A DNA stretch of 58,316 nucleotides. It comes from Phycisphaerales bacterium (GTDB lineage Bacteria; Planctomycetota; Phycisphaerae; Phycisphaerales; UBA1924). The notes beneath the pieces were generated by a model. That model saw only the letters and a list, made by a program, of their open reading frames with translations. It ran no database searches and was not told where the DNA came from. The stretch's first letter is position 1, and every line of letters begins with the position of its first letter. The DNA lies in contig JADYXW010000097.1 of the NCBI GenBank assembly GCA_020853975.1, positions 1 to 58,316 on the forward strand, in the 5' to 3' direction. Below are positions 1 to 7,766 of this stretch, one piece after another. A program made the translations under genes and the position numbers.

Positions 1-114
1 CGTCGCGACGTATGCCACGCCCGGCGCGTGGAAGTGGTACCGCCTGGAGACGACCCTCGCCCCGGCGTTCCCCCCGCCCCCCTCGAGCGCCGGCAACACG
101 CGATGCCCGCTCAT
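1..114 (-). CDS. Hypothetical protein, N-terminal part only
   Basis: An open frame starts at an ATG at 114 on the minus strand and runs off the left edge, giving 38 residues that begin MSGHRVLPAL. A good ribosome binding site (GGGAGG) lies about five bases before the ATG. The gene follows scpB by only 13 bases, so it is probably cotranscribed with it. The visible part has a glycine run and then an RRYHFHAPGVAY stretch, which I do not recognise as any family. Genes after scpB often encode pseudouridine synthases or other housekeeping proteins, but nothing visible here supports such a call. Confidence 0.5.
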   Translation of the reverse strand, partial: MSGHRVLPALEGGGGNAGARVVSRRYHFHAPGVAYVAT

Positions 115-127
115 GCGCCCTCCCGCA

Positions 128-784
128 CTACACGCCGATCGGCTTCAGCTCCGCGAGCGTCGGGAGGTCGTTGATCGAGGCAAGGCCGAACTGATCGAGG
201 AACTGCCTCGACGTGCCGTACAGCAGGGGTCGTCCGAGTTCTTCCGCACGCCCGGTCACCGTCACCAGGCGGCGCTCGATCAGGCTTCGCAGCACCTCGC
301 CGCAGGAGACTCCGCGGATGGCCTCGAGCTGCGCACGCGTGATGGGCTGCTTGTACGCGACGATCGCCAGTGTCTCCACCGCCTGGCGAGAAAGCTTGGA
401 GGCCAGCCGGGCCTTCTGGAACGCCGCGATGTGCGCCGCGTGCGTGGGGAGGGTCATCACACGCCATCCACCCGCCCGCTTCTCCACGCGGAAAGTGCGC
501 CCCGTCGCCGCGAGGTCCGCGTTGAGCACCCCGATCGCCCGCTCCACACGCTCGCACGCCGCGTCGCGTTCCGCGTCCAAGACCTTCTTCGCTGTCTCGC
601 CGCCGTCCGACTCTTCCTCTCGCACGAGCCCGGCGGCCTCGGCCAGCCTCAGCGTCAGGGTCGGGCGGTCCGCGCACAGCAGAATTGCCTCCAGCATCGC
701 GGGCAGAGACCCATCAGCTCGTGCGTCGCTGCCGGCCTCGCCCGTCGCGCCAAGGTCCGTTGGCGTCTGCGTGGGGTTGCTCAT
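128..784 (-). CDS. scpB: Segregation and condensation protein B
   Basis: ScpB is the winged-helix kleisin-associated subunit of the Smc-ScpAB condensin, which compacts and segregates the chromosome. The 218-residue product has the usual length and the family's diagnostic central stretch: SRQAVETLAIVAYKQPITR, then a GVSCGEVLRSLIERRLV segment and the GRPLLYGTSRQFLDQFGL winged-helix signature. The family typically reads 'ETLAIIAYKQPITR' and 'GRPxLYGTTxxFLxxFGL', so the match is close. About 25 N-terminal residues are low-complexity and probably not part of the fold. It lies 58 bases downstream of the B12-binding/GTPase gene and 13 bases upstream of the cut gene. scpA is not in the window. Confidence 0.95.
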   Translation of the reverse strand: MSNPTQTPTDLGATGEAGSDARADGSLPAMLEAILLCADRPTLTLRLAEAAGLVREEESDGGETAKKVLDAERDAACERVERAIGVLNADLAATGRTFRVEKRAGGWRVMTLPTHAAHIAAFQKARLASKLSRQAVETLAIVAYKQPITRAQLEAIRGVSCGEVLRSLIERRLVTVTGRAEELGRPLLYGTSRQFLDQFGLASINDLPTLAELKPIGV

Positions 785-842
785 CTCGCCTCCGTGCCGC
801 TAGGGCCCCTGCTCGCGGGCCCGGCCTGCCTCCGTGTCGAAT

Positions 843-2006
843 CTACGCGATCAGCGCCGCGAGCAGCTCGCTCACGCCCTGGCTGCGCGTCGCCACCGTC
901 TCGTGGATCGGTCGACGCCCCGCGACGTCGCGCAGGTCCTTCACCAGCTCGTTCTCGCCCGGGTGGTCGGCCTTGTTGCACACAAAGACGTCCGCGATCT
1001 CGAGGATGCCCGCCTTGTCCATCTGGATGGCGTCCCCCATGCCGGGCGTCAGCACCACCGCCGTCCGACCCACAAACTGCCGGATCCTCGTCTCGTTCTG
1101 CCCGGCGCCCACGGTCTCGACAAAGAGCGTGTCGATCCGCTGAGGCCCATCAAACGCCCCGCCAATGAGCTCGATGATCTCGGGCAGCGCGTGATAGTCT
1201 TCGCCGCTGATCGCGAACGAGCGATAGAACACCGACTCGTCGATGGTGTTGAAGTCCACCCGCAGCCGGTCACCCAGCAGCGCCCCGCCCGTGATGGGGC
1301 TCATGGGGTCAAACGCGATGACGCCGCATCGCCCCGTGTATCCGGCCTCACCCGCCGAAGCTCGCCTCGCGTACTCGCTCACCATCTGCGCTACCAGGGT
1401 GCTCTTTCCCGCGCCCGGAGATCCCGTGACACCGATCACACGCAGGGGCCGACGCCGACGGGCAACCGCACGCACCTTCCCTCCCTCGTGCGCCAGCGAC
1501 AGGTCCCGCGCGAGCTGCGCCGCCGGCGTCGCCCCCGGCACCTCCCCCTGCCTCACGCGAACCGCGCCGTGCACCGCCTCCACGATGTCCAGAAGCCCCA
1601 CGCCCGTCGTGAAGCAGCGTGCGATGCCCGCCTCGATGAGCTTGGGGATGTCCTCCTGAGGCAGGATGCCGCCCATGTACACCGGCAGATCGGTCCGGCC
1701 AAGCGCCCGGAGCTCGCCCACGAGCTTCGGCCCCAGCACCAGGTGCGAGTTGCTCATCATCGACGCGCACACGACGTCGCAGTCCTCGTCGCGGGCCGAG
1801 ATCGCCAGGCTCCGCGGCGTCTGCCACAGCCCGGAATAGATCACGTGGACCCCGGAGTCACGCAGCGCCCGCGCGATGACCTTCACCCCTCGATCGTGCC
1901 CGTCCAGGCCCATCTTGCCCAGCAGCACGCGGGGCCTGTGCGGCAGATCGCCGCAGCGGTCACGCTTCTCGAACTCTGTGGTCGCCCCGTGTAGTTGCGT
2001 TGCCAT
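843..2006 (-). CDS. B12-binding domain fused to MeaB/ArgK-type GTPase
   Basis: The 387-residue protein joins two modules of acyl-CoA mutase systems. Residues about 25-150 are a cobalamin-binding domain with the DxHxxG base-off motif (D35, H37, G40) and a GGILPQEDI loop. Residues about 188-387 are a G3E-type P-loop GTPase with Walker A GSPGAGKST (195-203), an FVETVGAGQNE segment and NKAD (344-347) for guanine recognition. MeaB proteins load and protect the cofactor of methylmalonyl-CoA mutase; IcmF-type mutases carry B12 domain, GTPase and catalytic barrel in one chain in this order. Here the chain stops after the GTPase, without the mutase barrel and without the MeaB dimerisation arm. It probably serves a separate large mutase subunit encoded elsewhere. 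The ATG at 2006 is used; scpB follows. Confidence 0.85.
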   Translation of the reverse strand: MATQLHGATTEFEKRDRCGDLPHRPRVLLGKMGLDGHDRGVKVIARALRDSGVHVIYSGLWQTPRSLAISARDEDCDVVCASMMSNSHLVLGPKLVGELRALGRTDLPVYMGGILPQEDIPKLIEAGIARCFTTGVGLLDIVEAVHGAVRVRQGEVPGATPAAQLARDLSLAHEGGKVRAVARRRRPLRVIGVTGSPGAGKSTLVAQMVSEYARRASAGEAGYTGRCGVIAFDPMSPITGGALLGDRLRVDFNTIDESVFYRSFAISGEDYHALPEIIELIGGAFDGPQRIDTLFVETVGAGQNETRIRQFVGRTAVVLTPGMGDAIQMDKAGILEIADVFVCNKADHPGENELVKDLRDVAGRRPIHETVATRSQGVSELLAALIA

Positions 2007-2036
2007 CCGCAGGATTGTACCTGCCCCGGGCGGGCG

Positions 2037-3800
2037 TCAGAACTGCGTCTCGCCCCCGCCGCCGCCACCCAGACCGGCCCGCAGGGTCTCCACGGTCTTA
2101 TCCACCGCCTTCATGGAGTCGCGGTGCATGAACAACCGAACGACCATCGCCCCGCCGTGCGTCGTTCCCGACGCCGCAATGGGCGGCGCCCCGGCCGGGA
2201 TCGGCAGGTCCGCCTCCTCAAGCATCATCGTGTCCCGCACGGCCTCCATCACCGGCTTCACGCCGAGATAGAACTCAAACGACCGCTTCTCGGGCAGCCC
2301 CTCGCGGGCCTTGGCCAGCAGCGGGTCGGTCTCCTGCCCCTGGCCGGACTTGGAGGCGTTGACCGCCGAACGCACCAGGCGGCTGTTGCGGCTCATCGTG
2401 TAGTACACGCCGCTCTCCACCGGCGCCGCCATGTTCGTGATCTGGGTCCCGCCCATGATCATGCCCATCGCCATGGCGAGTTGCCCGCCGTCCTCGTCCG
2501 CCTCGTCGAACTCGAAGCTGGTCGTCCACACGTCGACCTTTTGCTCGGGCATGTCCTTCAGGGGTTGGTCCGCCTCATAGGCGACCTTCACCTTCGCGCC
2601 CGCCACGCTCGACTCTGCGTGCTCGCCGGAGTGAGAGCCCCGCAGGGTCGTCATGGCGCTGGCCGGGTCCGCGTACCGGGCAAATCCGATCGTGTTCGAA
2701 AAGAGCGTGCCCCCAAGAACCCCGCCCGCGGACTGCCCGACCGACATCGAGAACCCGTCGGCCTTCAGCAGCGACCCGAACATGCCGGACATGAACTTCG
2801 CCAACGCGTTGCCCTTCTCACCCTCGGGCCCGCCCTCGCCGCCAATCTGGTTGAGAATCAGCCGCATCCCGGGCGACGACGCGTCGACCGCTCCGGCGAG
2901 GTAGAACGACTGCGAGGGCAGCTTCGCCATCAGCGCCGCCGAGTCGGTGGTCTGGTTCATCAGGATCGCCGCCGTCGAGTTCTCCTTGAACTGCACGCCG
3001 GAGTCCACGACGATGCCGCGATCATCGATCGTCAGCGCGAGCACGCCGAGTTGCCCCTGCGACTCGATCGCCGCCTGCAGGCGGTTGTCCCCCGGCTTGC
3101 CGCCCGGGGCGTCGACAACGCCCGCCTCGACACCCCCACCACCTGCGCCAACCTCCACCTCACGCCCCCGCTGCCCCGCGGCCTTCCCCGCCGCCGTCGG
3201 GCTCGCCAGCACCAGCAGGTCCGCCGAGTCCGCCAGCGGCGCCATGGCGCCCATCAGCGCGGCGTGCGCGCGGGCCGCGCCCTTCGTCACCTCGGCCGCC
3301 GCCACCGGGGCCTCCGCCTTGCCGAACGCGCCGAACCCGTTGCCAAGGTCGCGCGCGTAGAACTCCCCATCCGGGCCTGTCAGCTTCACGGTCCCGGAAG
3401 TCCCCGGGCCTCCCATCGAGCTCACGAAGCCGGCGAAGTCCGACATCGGGAGAATGAGCACGGCTCGGTCCTGATCCCCGTCACCCTCCGCCGTCGCAGG
3501 GACGACGACCGCGCCCGAGCCCGCCGTGTTCACTCCCTTCGCGATGCTGTATTTCCTGATCTGCTCCACCGTGCCGCTCCCGGCGGACTTCCACAGCGCC
3601 GGCATCTCCTCCGACAGCTTGCTGATCTTCGCGTCCAGCTCGCCGAGATTCCGCACCACCACGACCATCGCCTGGCCCGTCGGCACAACGTCCAGCACCG
3701 CCGGAGGCTCGGCGCTCGAACGCCCCGCGAGCAGCACGAGGGCCGCAGCGGCGGAAACCAGGACGCGGGACGAACGCCGGAACGTGGACGCGAGAAGCAT
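2037..3800 (-). CDS. Secreted protein of unknown function
   Basis: A 587-residue exported protein. The ATG at 3800 is preferred over upstream starts in the same frame because it has an AAAGGA ribosome binding site and opens directly into a signal peptide (MLLASTFRRSSRVLV, a hydrophobic AAAALVLLAG core and a cleavage site near GRSSAEPP). The mature part begins AVLDVVPTGQAMVVVVRNLG, and has alternating small strands and Ala/Gly-rich stretches with no membrane segment afterwards, ending in a Gly run (GLGGGGGGETQF). I do not recognise the family and see no catalytic motif. It ends 30 bases upstream of the B12-binding/GTPase gene start but nothing links the two functionally. Its overlapping antisense frames are GC artefacts. 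Confidence 0.8.
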   Translation of the reverse strand: MLLASTFRRSSRVLVSAAAALVLLAGRSSAEPPAVLDVVPTGQAMVVVVRNLGELDAKISKLSEEMPALWKSAGSGTVEQIRKYSIAKGVNTAGSGAVVVPATAEGDGDQDRAVLILPMSDFAGFVSSMGGPGTSGTVKLTGPDGEFYARDLGNGFGAFGKAEAPVAAAEVTKGAARAHAALMGAMAPLADSADLLVLASPTAAGKAAGQRGREVEVGAGGGGVEAGVVDAPGGKPGDNRLQAAIESQGQLGVLALTIDDRGIVVDSGVQFKENSTAAILMNQTTDSAALMAKLPSQSFYLAGAVDASSPGMRLILNQIGGEGGPEGEKGNALAKFMSGMFGSLLKADGFSMSVGQSAGGVLGGTLFSNTIGFARYADPASAMTTLRGSHSGEHAESSVAGAKVKVAYEADQPLKDMPEQKVDVWTTSFEFDEADEDGGQLAMAMGMIMGGTQITNMAAPVESGVYYTMSRNSRLVRSAVNASKSGQGQETDPLLAKAREGLPEKRSFEFYLGVKPVMEAVRDTMMLEEADLPIPAGAPPIAASGTTHGGAMVVRLFMHRDSMKAVDKTVETLRAGLGGGGGGETQF

Positions 3801-3962
3801 GCAGGTCCTTTCACGCAGTGTGGCCGGCCCCCGAACCCTCCGTGGGCCTCTAGACCGAGACATTACCGCTGAGGGTATGGTTCGGATGCCCCCCCGGGAC
3901 ATTCCGCGCGAAACACCCCTCTAGACTCCCTCGATCCGCCCCCTCCAGCCTCGCACCCGGAG

Positions 3963-5090
3963 ATGCCCATGCCCAAAAGCAAGGTCGCGTTGGCAGTGTG
4001 GCTCGCGCTCCCCCTGGTCGTCTTGGCCGCGCTCATCTGGGCCATCTCGCTTTCTCAGGACTCCCGAGACCACATGCGCGAGGAGTACCCCCCGGTCGGG
4101 GCCGGCGCCAACGACACCGGGGGCGTCAACGCCATCGGCGAACTCGCCTCCGGGAACAAGGCCAACCACGGCACGCCCGAGGGACGACCCGAGCCCGCCG
4201 AGGTGGCTCCCACTCCATCGCCCGTGACGCCCGAACCCTCCCCGACCCCCGCCCCCGCGCCCCACCCCGCCACCCCCGCCATCCTCGGCGATCTCCGACG
4301 CCTCCCCGTCCCCGGAGACCCCTCGGGCGGCACCACCGAACTCCTCATCTGGGTCCCTCCGGGCTACGACGATCCCGGCAGCGCAACCAAGACCTACCCG
4401 GTTCTCTACCTCCACGATGGCCAGAACCTCTTCGGCACGCCCTCCGAGGCCCCCGGCGAGTGGCGCGTCGACGAGACTGCCACCGACCTCACCGCGCGGG
4501 GCGTGATGACCCCCACCATCATCGTCGGCATCCCGCACCATGGCGTGGCCCGAATCAGCGAGTACCTCCCCATCCCCGCCATCCCGGGCTTTACCCCTAA
4601 GGGCGAGACGCACGTGCAGTGGCTGGTGAAGGAGATTGTGCCCCGCGTCTCCGCCGCCTTCCGCGTCCGAACAGGACCACAGAACACGGGCGTGGGCGGC
4701 TCATCGCTCGGTGCCGTCATCGCGCTCCATGCAGCGACGACCCACCCAGAGACCTTCGGCATCGTTCTCGCCGAGAGTCTGCCCCTCCGGACGGGCGAGG
4801 GCGCCGTCTGGGATGCCTGGCTCGCCTCTCGCGAATCCTGGCCCTCCCGCATCTATCTGGGCGTCGGCGAGGCCGAGACCGGCACCGACCCGGCGAACGC
4901 GGGTCGCAACCTCGCGTACGTTGACGCGGTACGAGCCCTGGACCAGCGCCTGAAGGAAGCCGGCCTCGGCCCAGCCGCCAAGCTGCTCATCGTGGAGCCC
5001 GGCGCGATCCACAACGAGGCCGCCTGGGCACGCCGGCTCCCCCAGGCCCTCACGTTCCTCTTCCCGCCTCCCGTGGATTCCACCAAGTAG
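3963..5090 (+). CDS. Membrane-anchored esterase, enterochelin-esterase (esterase D) type
   Basis: A 375-residue alpha/beta hydrolase. Residues 8-30 form one N-terminal membrane anchor or uncleaved signal; residues 75-105 are a Pro/Thr/Ala linker; the catalytic domain runs from about 108 to 368. Visible signatures are LLIWVPPGYDD, YPVLYLHDGQNLFG (family 'YPVLYLLHG'), the nucleophile elbow GSSLG with Ser248, and a late His in GAIHNEAAW, the likely catalytic histidine. This pattern fits the putative esterase family that includes Fes, esterase D and mycolyltransferase-like enzymes. The substrate cannot be read from sequence. It lies on the plus strand 10 bases before the zinc-ribbon membrane gene, suggesting a shared transcript. 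Confidence 0.85.
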   Translation: MPMPKSKVALAVWLALPLVVLAALIWAISLSQDSRDHMREEYPPVGAGANDTGGVNAIGELASGNKANHGTPEGRPEPAEVAPTPSPVTPEPSPTPAPAPHPATPAILGDLRRLPVPGDPSGGTTELLIWVPPGYDDPGSATKTYPVLYLHDGQNLFGTPSEAPGEWRVDETATDLTARGVMTPTIIVGIPHHGVARISEYLPIPAIPGFTPKGETHVQWLVKEIVPRVSAAFRVRTGPQNTGVGGSSLGAVIALHAATTHPETFGIVLAESLPLRTGEGAVWDAWLASRESWPSRIYLGVGEAETGTDPANAGRNLAYVDAVRALDQRLKEAGLGPAAKLLIVEPGAIHNEAAWARRLPQALTFLFPPPVDSTK

Positions 5091-5100
5091 CACCTCTCGC

Positions 5101-5607
5101 ATGCGTCTGCCCTTCAGAAACGTCTACCGCGCGTTTCCGGAACTGGATAGGTTCGGCGACCCGGCGTGCCGGTCCTACATCCGCGAGGCCGCGCGGCGGG
5201 TGCCGGTCGCGAACCTCTCCGTCAAGGCCGCCGCGCTCGCCGCCGCCGTCTTCCTCTTGCTTGTCGGGGTCATCACCGGCGCCACCCTGGCCATGAGGCT
5301 GACCTTCCGCCCCACCGCGTCCGGGTGGGCCTTTGCCGCCGCGGCCCTCGCCTGGGGCCTGTTCCTCCTCCCCGGCCCGCTGGTCGGCGCAGTCATCCGC
5401 GATCGGTGGGTGCGGTCCCAGCTGAAACTGGTCCTGCGCCAGGCAAGTTGCCCGGCCTGCGGGTATTCCCTCCTGGGTCTTGTGCCACGGCCCGGACCGC
5501 CCCCGGAGCGCGAGTTCGTTGTCTGCCCTGAATGCGGCGAATGCAGCGGACTCGCTTCCCGTGGCCTCACCCGCGCTTCCCTCATGGCGCCGGGAGCCGG
5601 CCAGTGA
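5101..5607 (+). CDS. Membrane protein with C-terminal zinc ribbon, first of a tandem pair
   Basis: A 168-residue protein starting at the ATG at 5101. It opens with MRLPFRNVYRAFPELDRF, has two strongly hydrophobic segments (about residues 38-60 and 73-95), and ends in a zinc-ribbon-like module: CPACGYSL, then a spacer, then CPECGEC. Such CPxCGYxLxGL ribbons on short membrane proteins are abundant in planctomycetes and have no established function. The next gene overlaps its stop codon (GTGA) and encodes a paralogue with the same layout and the same N-terminal motif, so this is a local duplication. Function unknown; membrane location and metal binding are inferred. Confidence 0.75.
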   Translation: MRLPFRNVYRAFPELDRFGDPACRSYIREAARRVPVANLSVKAAALAAAVFLLLVGVITGATLAMRLTFRPTASGWAFAAAALAWGLFLLPGPLVGAVIRDRWVRSQLKLVLRQASCPACGYSLLGLVPRPGPPPEREFVVCPECGECSGLASRGLTRASLMAPGAGQ

Positions 5608-6143
5608 GGCTCCCCATCTTCCGCCCCTACCGCATGTTCCCGCAGTTCGACCACCTCTCGAACAGCGAGTGCGAGAAGTTCGTCCGCGACGCCCACATCA
5701 ACACGCCGGGTCTCACCGCCAAGATGCCCCTCGTGGCCGCGGTCCTCACGACCTTTCTCTGGTTCGTCGGCTGGCCCGCCGCCTACGTCACACTTCCCCT
5801 GGCCTCGTTCGTCCCCATGCCCGCCGCCATCGAGTGGCGCCTGATCGCCTACCTCGGGCTGGGAGTCGCCTTCGTCAGCATCGCCTACCTCCTCACCCGA
5901 GACCTGGGCGTCTACTTCGGCATCCGCCGCGAGCTCAACCGGTCAAACTGCAAGAAGTGCGGCCAGAGCCTCCAGGGCCTCCCCATCCACTCCGCGGGTG
6001 CCGACCCCGACCCCGCCAAGCAGTTCGTCCGCTGCACCGAGTGCGGCCGGCGCTGGGTCCTGCTCGATCTGGGCCTCTCCCCCCGCGACCTCATCCCCTT
6101 CGAGCAGCGCGTCGTCGATTCCCGCATCGCCACGCGCCGGTAG
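5604..6143 (+). CDS. Membrane protein with C-terminal zinc ribbon, second of a tandem pair
   Basis: A 179-residue paralogue of the preceding protein. The GTG at 5604 is chosen because it overlaps the upstream stop as GTGA and because the resulting start, VRLPIFRPYRMFPQFDHL, aligns with the start of the upstream protein (MRLPFRNVYRAFPELDRF); the longer frame from 5532 would add residues with no counterpart. Two membrane segments (about residues 42-65 and 80-100) are followed by CKKCGQSLQGL and CTECGRRW, four cysteines suited to one zinc. dnaX begins 25 bases further on. Function unknown. Confidence 0.75.
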   Translation: MRLPIFRPYRMFPQFDHLSNSECEKFVRDAHINTPGLTAKMPLVAAVLTTFLWFVGWPAAYVTLPLASFVPMPAAIEWRLIAYLGLGVAFVSIAYLLTRDLGVYFGIRRELNRSNCKKCGQSLQGLPIHSAGADPDPAKQFVRCTECGRRWVLLDLGLSPRDLIPFEQRVVDSRIATRR

Positions 6144-6168
6144 GCCCCCGCTTCTACACTACCCGGCC

Positions 6169-7305
6169 ATGAGTTACACCGTCCTCGCACGCCGCTACCG
6201 CTCCCGCCAGTTCGACGAGGTGGTCGGCCAGGAGCCCATCGCCAGGACCCTCCTCAACGCCGTCAAGGCCGGACGCGTCGCACACGCGTACCTGTTCTGC
6301 GGCACGCGGGGCGTCGGCAAGACCACCGTCGCCCGCCTCTTCGCCAAGGCCCTCAACGGCGGCTCCCCCGAGGTCGACGACGCCATCATGCAGGGACGCG
6401 ACACCGACACCCTCGAGATCGACGCCGCCTCGAACAACGGCGTGGACAACGTCCGCGACCTCACCGCCAACGCCGGCTACCGGCCCATGCGGGGCAAGTA
6501 CAAGATCTACATCATCGACGAGGTTCACATGCTCTCCACCGCCGCGTTCAACGCGCTGCTGAAGACCATGGAAGAACCACCGGAGCACGTGAAGTTCATC
6601 CTCTGCACCACCGACCCGCAGAAGGTCCCCGCCACCATCCAGTCCCGCTGCCAGCGCTTCGACTTCCGCAACATCCCCGCCTCGCTCATCGCCAAGCACC
6701 TCGCCGACATCGTGAAGCAGGAGTCCCTCGCCGCCGAGCCCGAACTCCTCCACCAGATCGCACGCCTGGGCAACGGCTCGATGCGCGACGCGCTCAGCCT
6801 CCTCGACCGCGTCATGGCGACTGGCGAAAAAAAGCTCACCCTCGACCTCCTCAACTCGCTCCTGGGCCTCCCAGACCGCGAGCTCATCGGAGCGCTCGTC
6901 GCCGCCTTCGCCGATGGCGAGCCCGGCCCCGCCCTCACCCGCGCCGACGAGCTCCTCCAGCGAGGCATCTCCATCGATCAACTCCTCGACTCCCTCCTCG
7001 GACGCCTCCGCGACCTCATGCTCCTCGCGGCCTGCGGCGGGAAGACCTCCCTCGTGGACCTCTCCGACGCCGCCCGCGACGCCGAGGCCGCCCTCGCCTC
7101 CCGCTTCGACGCCGCGGGCCTCGTCCACATGATCGCCCTCTGCGAGAACGTGCAGCGCTCGGCACGCTCCTCCGCTGTGCCCCGGGCTCTGCTCGACGCG
7201 CTCATCGTCAGGCTCGCCCTCACCGAGAAGCTCGCGGACGTCTCCGCTGTTATCGCCGGGCGCCCATTGCCCGCCGCCGGGAGTGCCGGACCAAAAAAAC
7301 GCTGA
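6169..7305 (+). CDS. dnaX: DNA polymerase III clamp-loader subunit DnaX, frame-0 (gamma-like) product
   Basis: DnaX is the ATPase motor of the clamp loader that places the sliding clamp on primed DNA. The frame-0 product has 378 residues beginning MSYTVLARRYRSRQFDEVVG. Visible are Walker A GTRGVGKTT (45-53), the EIDAASNNGVDNVRDL segment, Walker B IYIIDEVHML, sensor 1 ILCTTDPQKVP and the SRCQRF arginine-finger segment. Unlike most DnaX proteins it has no zinc module: the usual four cysteines between ALN and the EIDAASN segment are missing and that loop is short. The frame ends at TGA 7303-7305 right after a run of seven A, and the coding continues in the -1 frame to 7766, giving a 532-residue tau-like product by recoding. 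A frame error in the sequence is the alternative. Confidence 0.93.
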   Translation: MSYTVLARRYRSRQFDEVVGQEPIARTLLNAVKAGRVAHAYLFCGTRGVGKTTVARLFAKALNGGSPEVDDAIMQGRDTDTLEIDAASNNGVDNVRDLTANAGYRPMRGKYKIYIIDEVHMLSTAAFNALLKTMEEPPEHVKFILCTTDPQKVPATIQSRCQRFDFRNIPASLIAKHLADIVKQESLAAEPELLHQIARLGNGSMRDALSLLDRVMATGEKKLTLDLLNSLLGLPDRELIGALVAAFADGEPGPALTRADELLQRGISIDQLLDSLLGRLRDLMLLAACGGKTSLVDLSDAARDAEAALASRFDAAGLVHMIALCENVQRSARSSAVPRALLDALIVRLALTEKLADVSAVIAGRPLPAAGSAGPKKR

Positions 7306-7338
7306 CGCCGACCGCTCCCGCCCCTGCCACGGTCGGCG
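7279..7338 (+). promoter_or_regulatory. Putative programmed -1 ribosomal frameshift signal in dnaX
   Basis: Three elements occur with textbook spacing. A Shine-Dalgarno-like GGGAG lies at 7279-7283, nine bases before a slippery heptamer A AAA AAA at 7293-7299 (frame 0 reads CCA AAA AAA CGC TGA). Six bases after the heptamer begins a perfect 9-bp stem, CGCCGACCG (7306-7314) with CGGTCGGCG (7330-7338), around a 15-base loop. The frame-0 TGA sits in the spacer. A -1 slip reads on as K-K-T-L-T-P into a DnaX-like C-terminal domain. The same three elements drive dnaX frameshifting in Escherichia coli, where the shift makes the short form; here it would make the long one. Confidence 0.8.
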
Positions 7339-7766
7339 CCACCGCGAGGGCACAGCCCGCCCCCGCGCCAACTCCCGCCCCCGAACCCCCGCCCCAGCGC
7401 GGCGGCGACCCGTGGGCCACGGTCCTCTCCGCCGCGGCACCCAACCGGCGCCTCCGCGTCATCATCAACGACTGCCGCCTCGTCGAGGTCAAGGACGACC
7501 TGGTCGTCCTCAGCGTGAGCGAGGCGCTGCTCGGCACTGCGAAGTCCAACGAGCGGGAGATCTGCGACCTGCTCGCCACCGCGTGGGACCGGGCCGTGAA
7601 ACTCGAACTGCGGGCCGACAAGCCCGACCCGCAGGACGCCCCGCCCGCGCCGCCCGTCGACCAGGAGGCCGCCCGGGCCGCCATCTCCGAACACCCCCTC
7701 GTGAAACGCACCATCGAACTCTTCGGAGCACGGCTCGTGGGCGTGCAGCCACGGAAGAAGGTCTAG
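7299..7766 (+). CDS. dnaX: dnaX tau-specific C-terminal extension, read in the -1 frame
   Basis: This is the -1 frame continuation of dnaX, 155 codons from ACG at 7299 to TAG at 7764-7766. It starts with a Pro/Ala/Thr linker of about 35 residues and then has a compact domain with WATVLSAAAPNRRLRVI, LVEVKDDLVVLSV and SNEREICDLLATAWDRAVK. That layout (W, short helix, charged strand pair, then a helix with an E) is what the C-terminal part of gamma/tau subunits normally looks like, so it is clearly coding and not a chance frame. A shorter independent start inside it (GTG at 7515) would cut this domain in half and is not favoured. In well-studied tau subunits the C-terminal part contacts the helicase and polymerase. 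Confidence 0.75.
   Translation, partial: TLTPTAPAPATVGATARAQPAPAPTPAPEPPPQRGGDPWATVLSAAAPNRRLRVIINDCRLVEVKDDLVVLSVSEALLGTAKSNEREICDLLATAWDRAVKLELRADKPDPQDAPPAPPVDQEAARAAISEHPLVKRTIELFGARLVGVQPRKKV

Noticed and set aside
1995..3872. A 625-residue open frame on the plus strand opposite the secreted-protein gene at 2037-3800
   Set aside because: Composition is that of a shadow frame (Arg/His/Gln/Leu), while the minus-strand frame has a ribosome binding site and a signal peptide.
6169..7766. dnaX as a pseudogene broken by a frameshift
   Set aside because: The break lies at a slippery A run with a spaced stem and an SD-like element, both parts remain intact, and the gene is essential; recoding is the better reading, with sequencing error as second choice.
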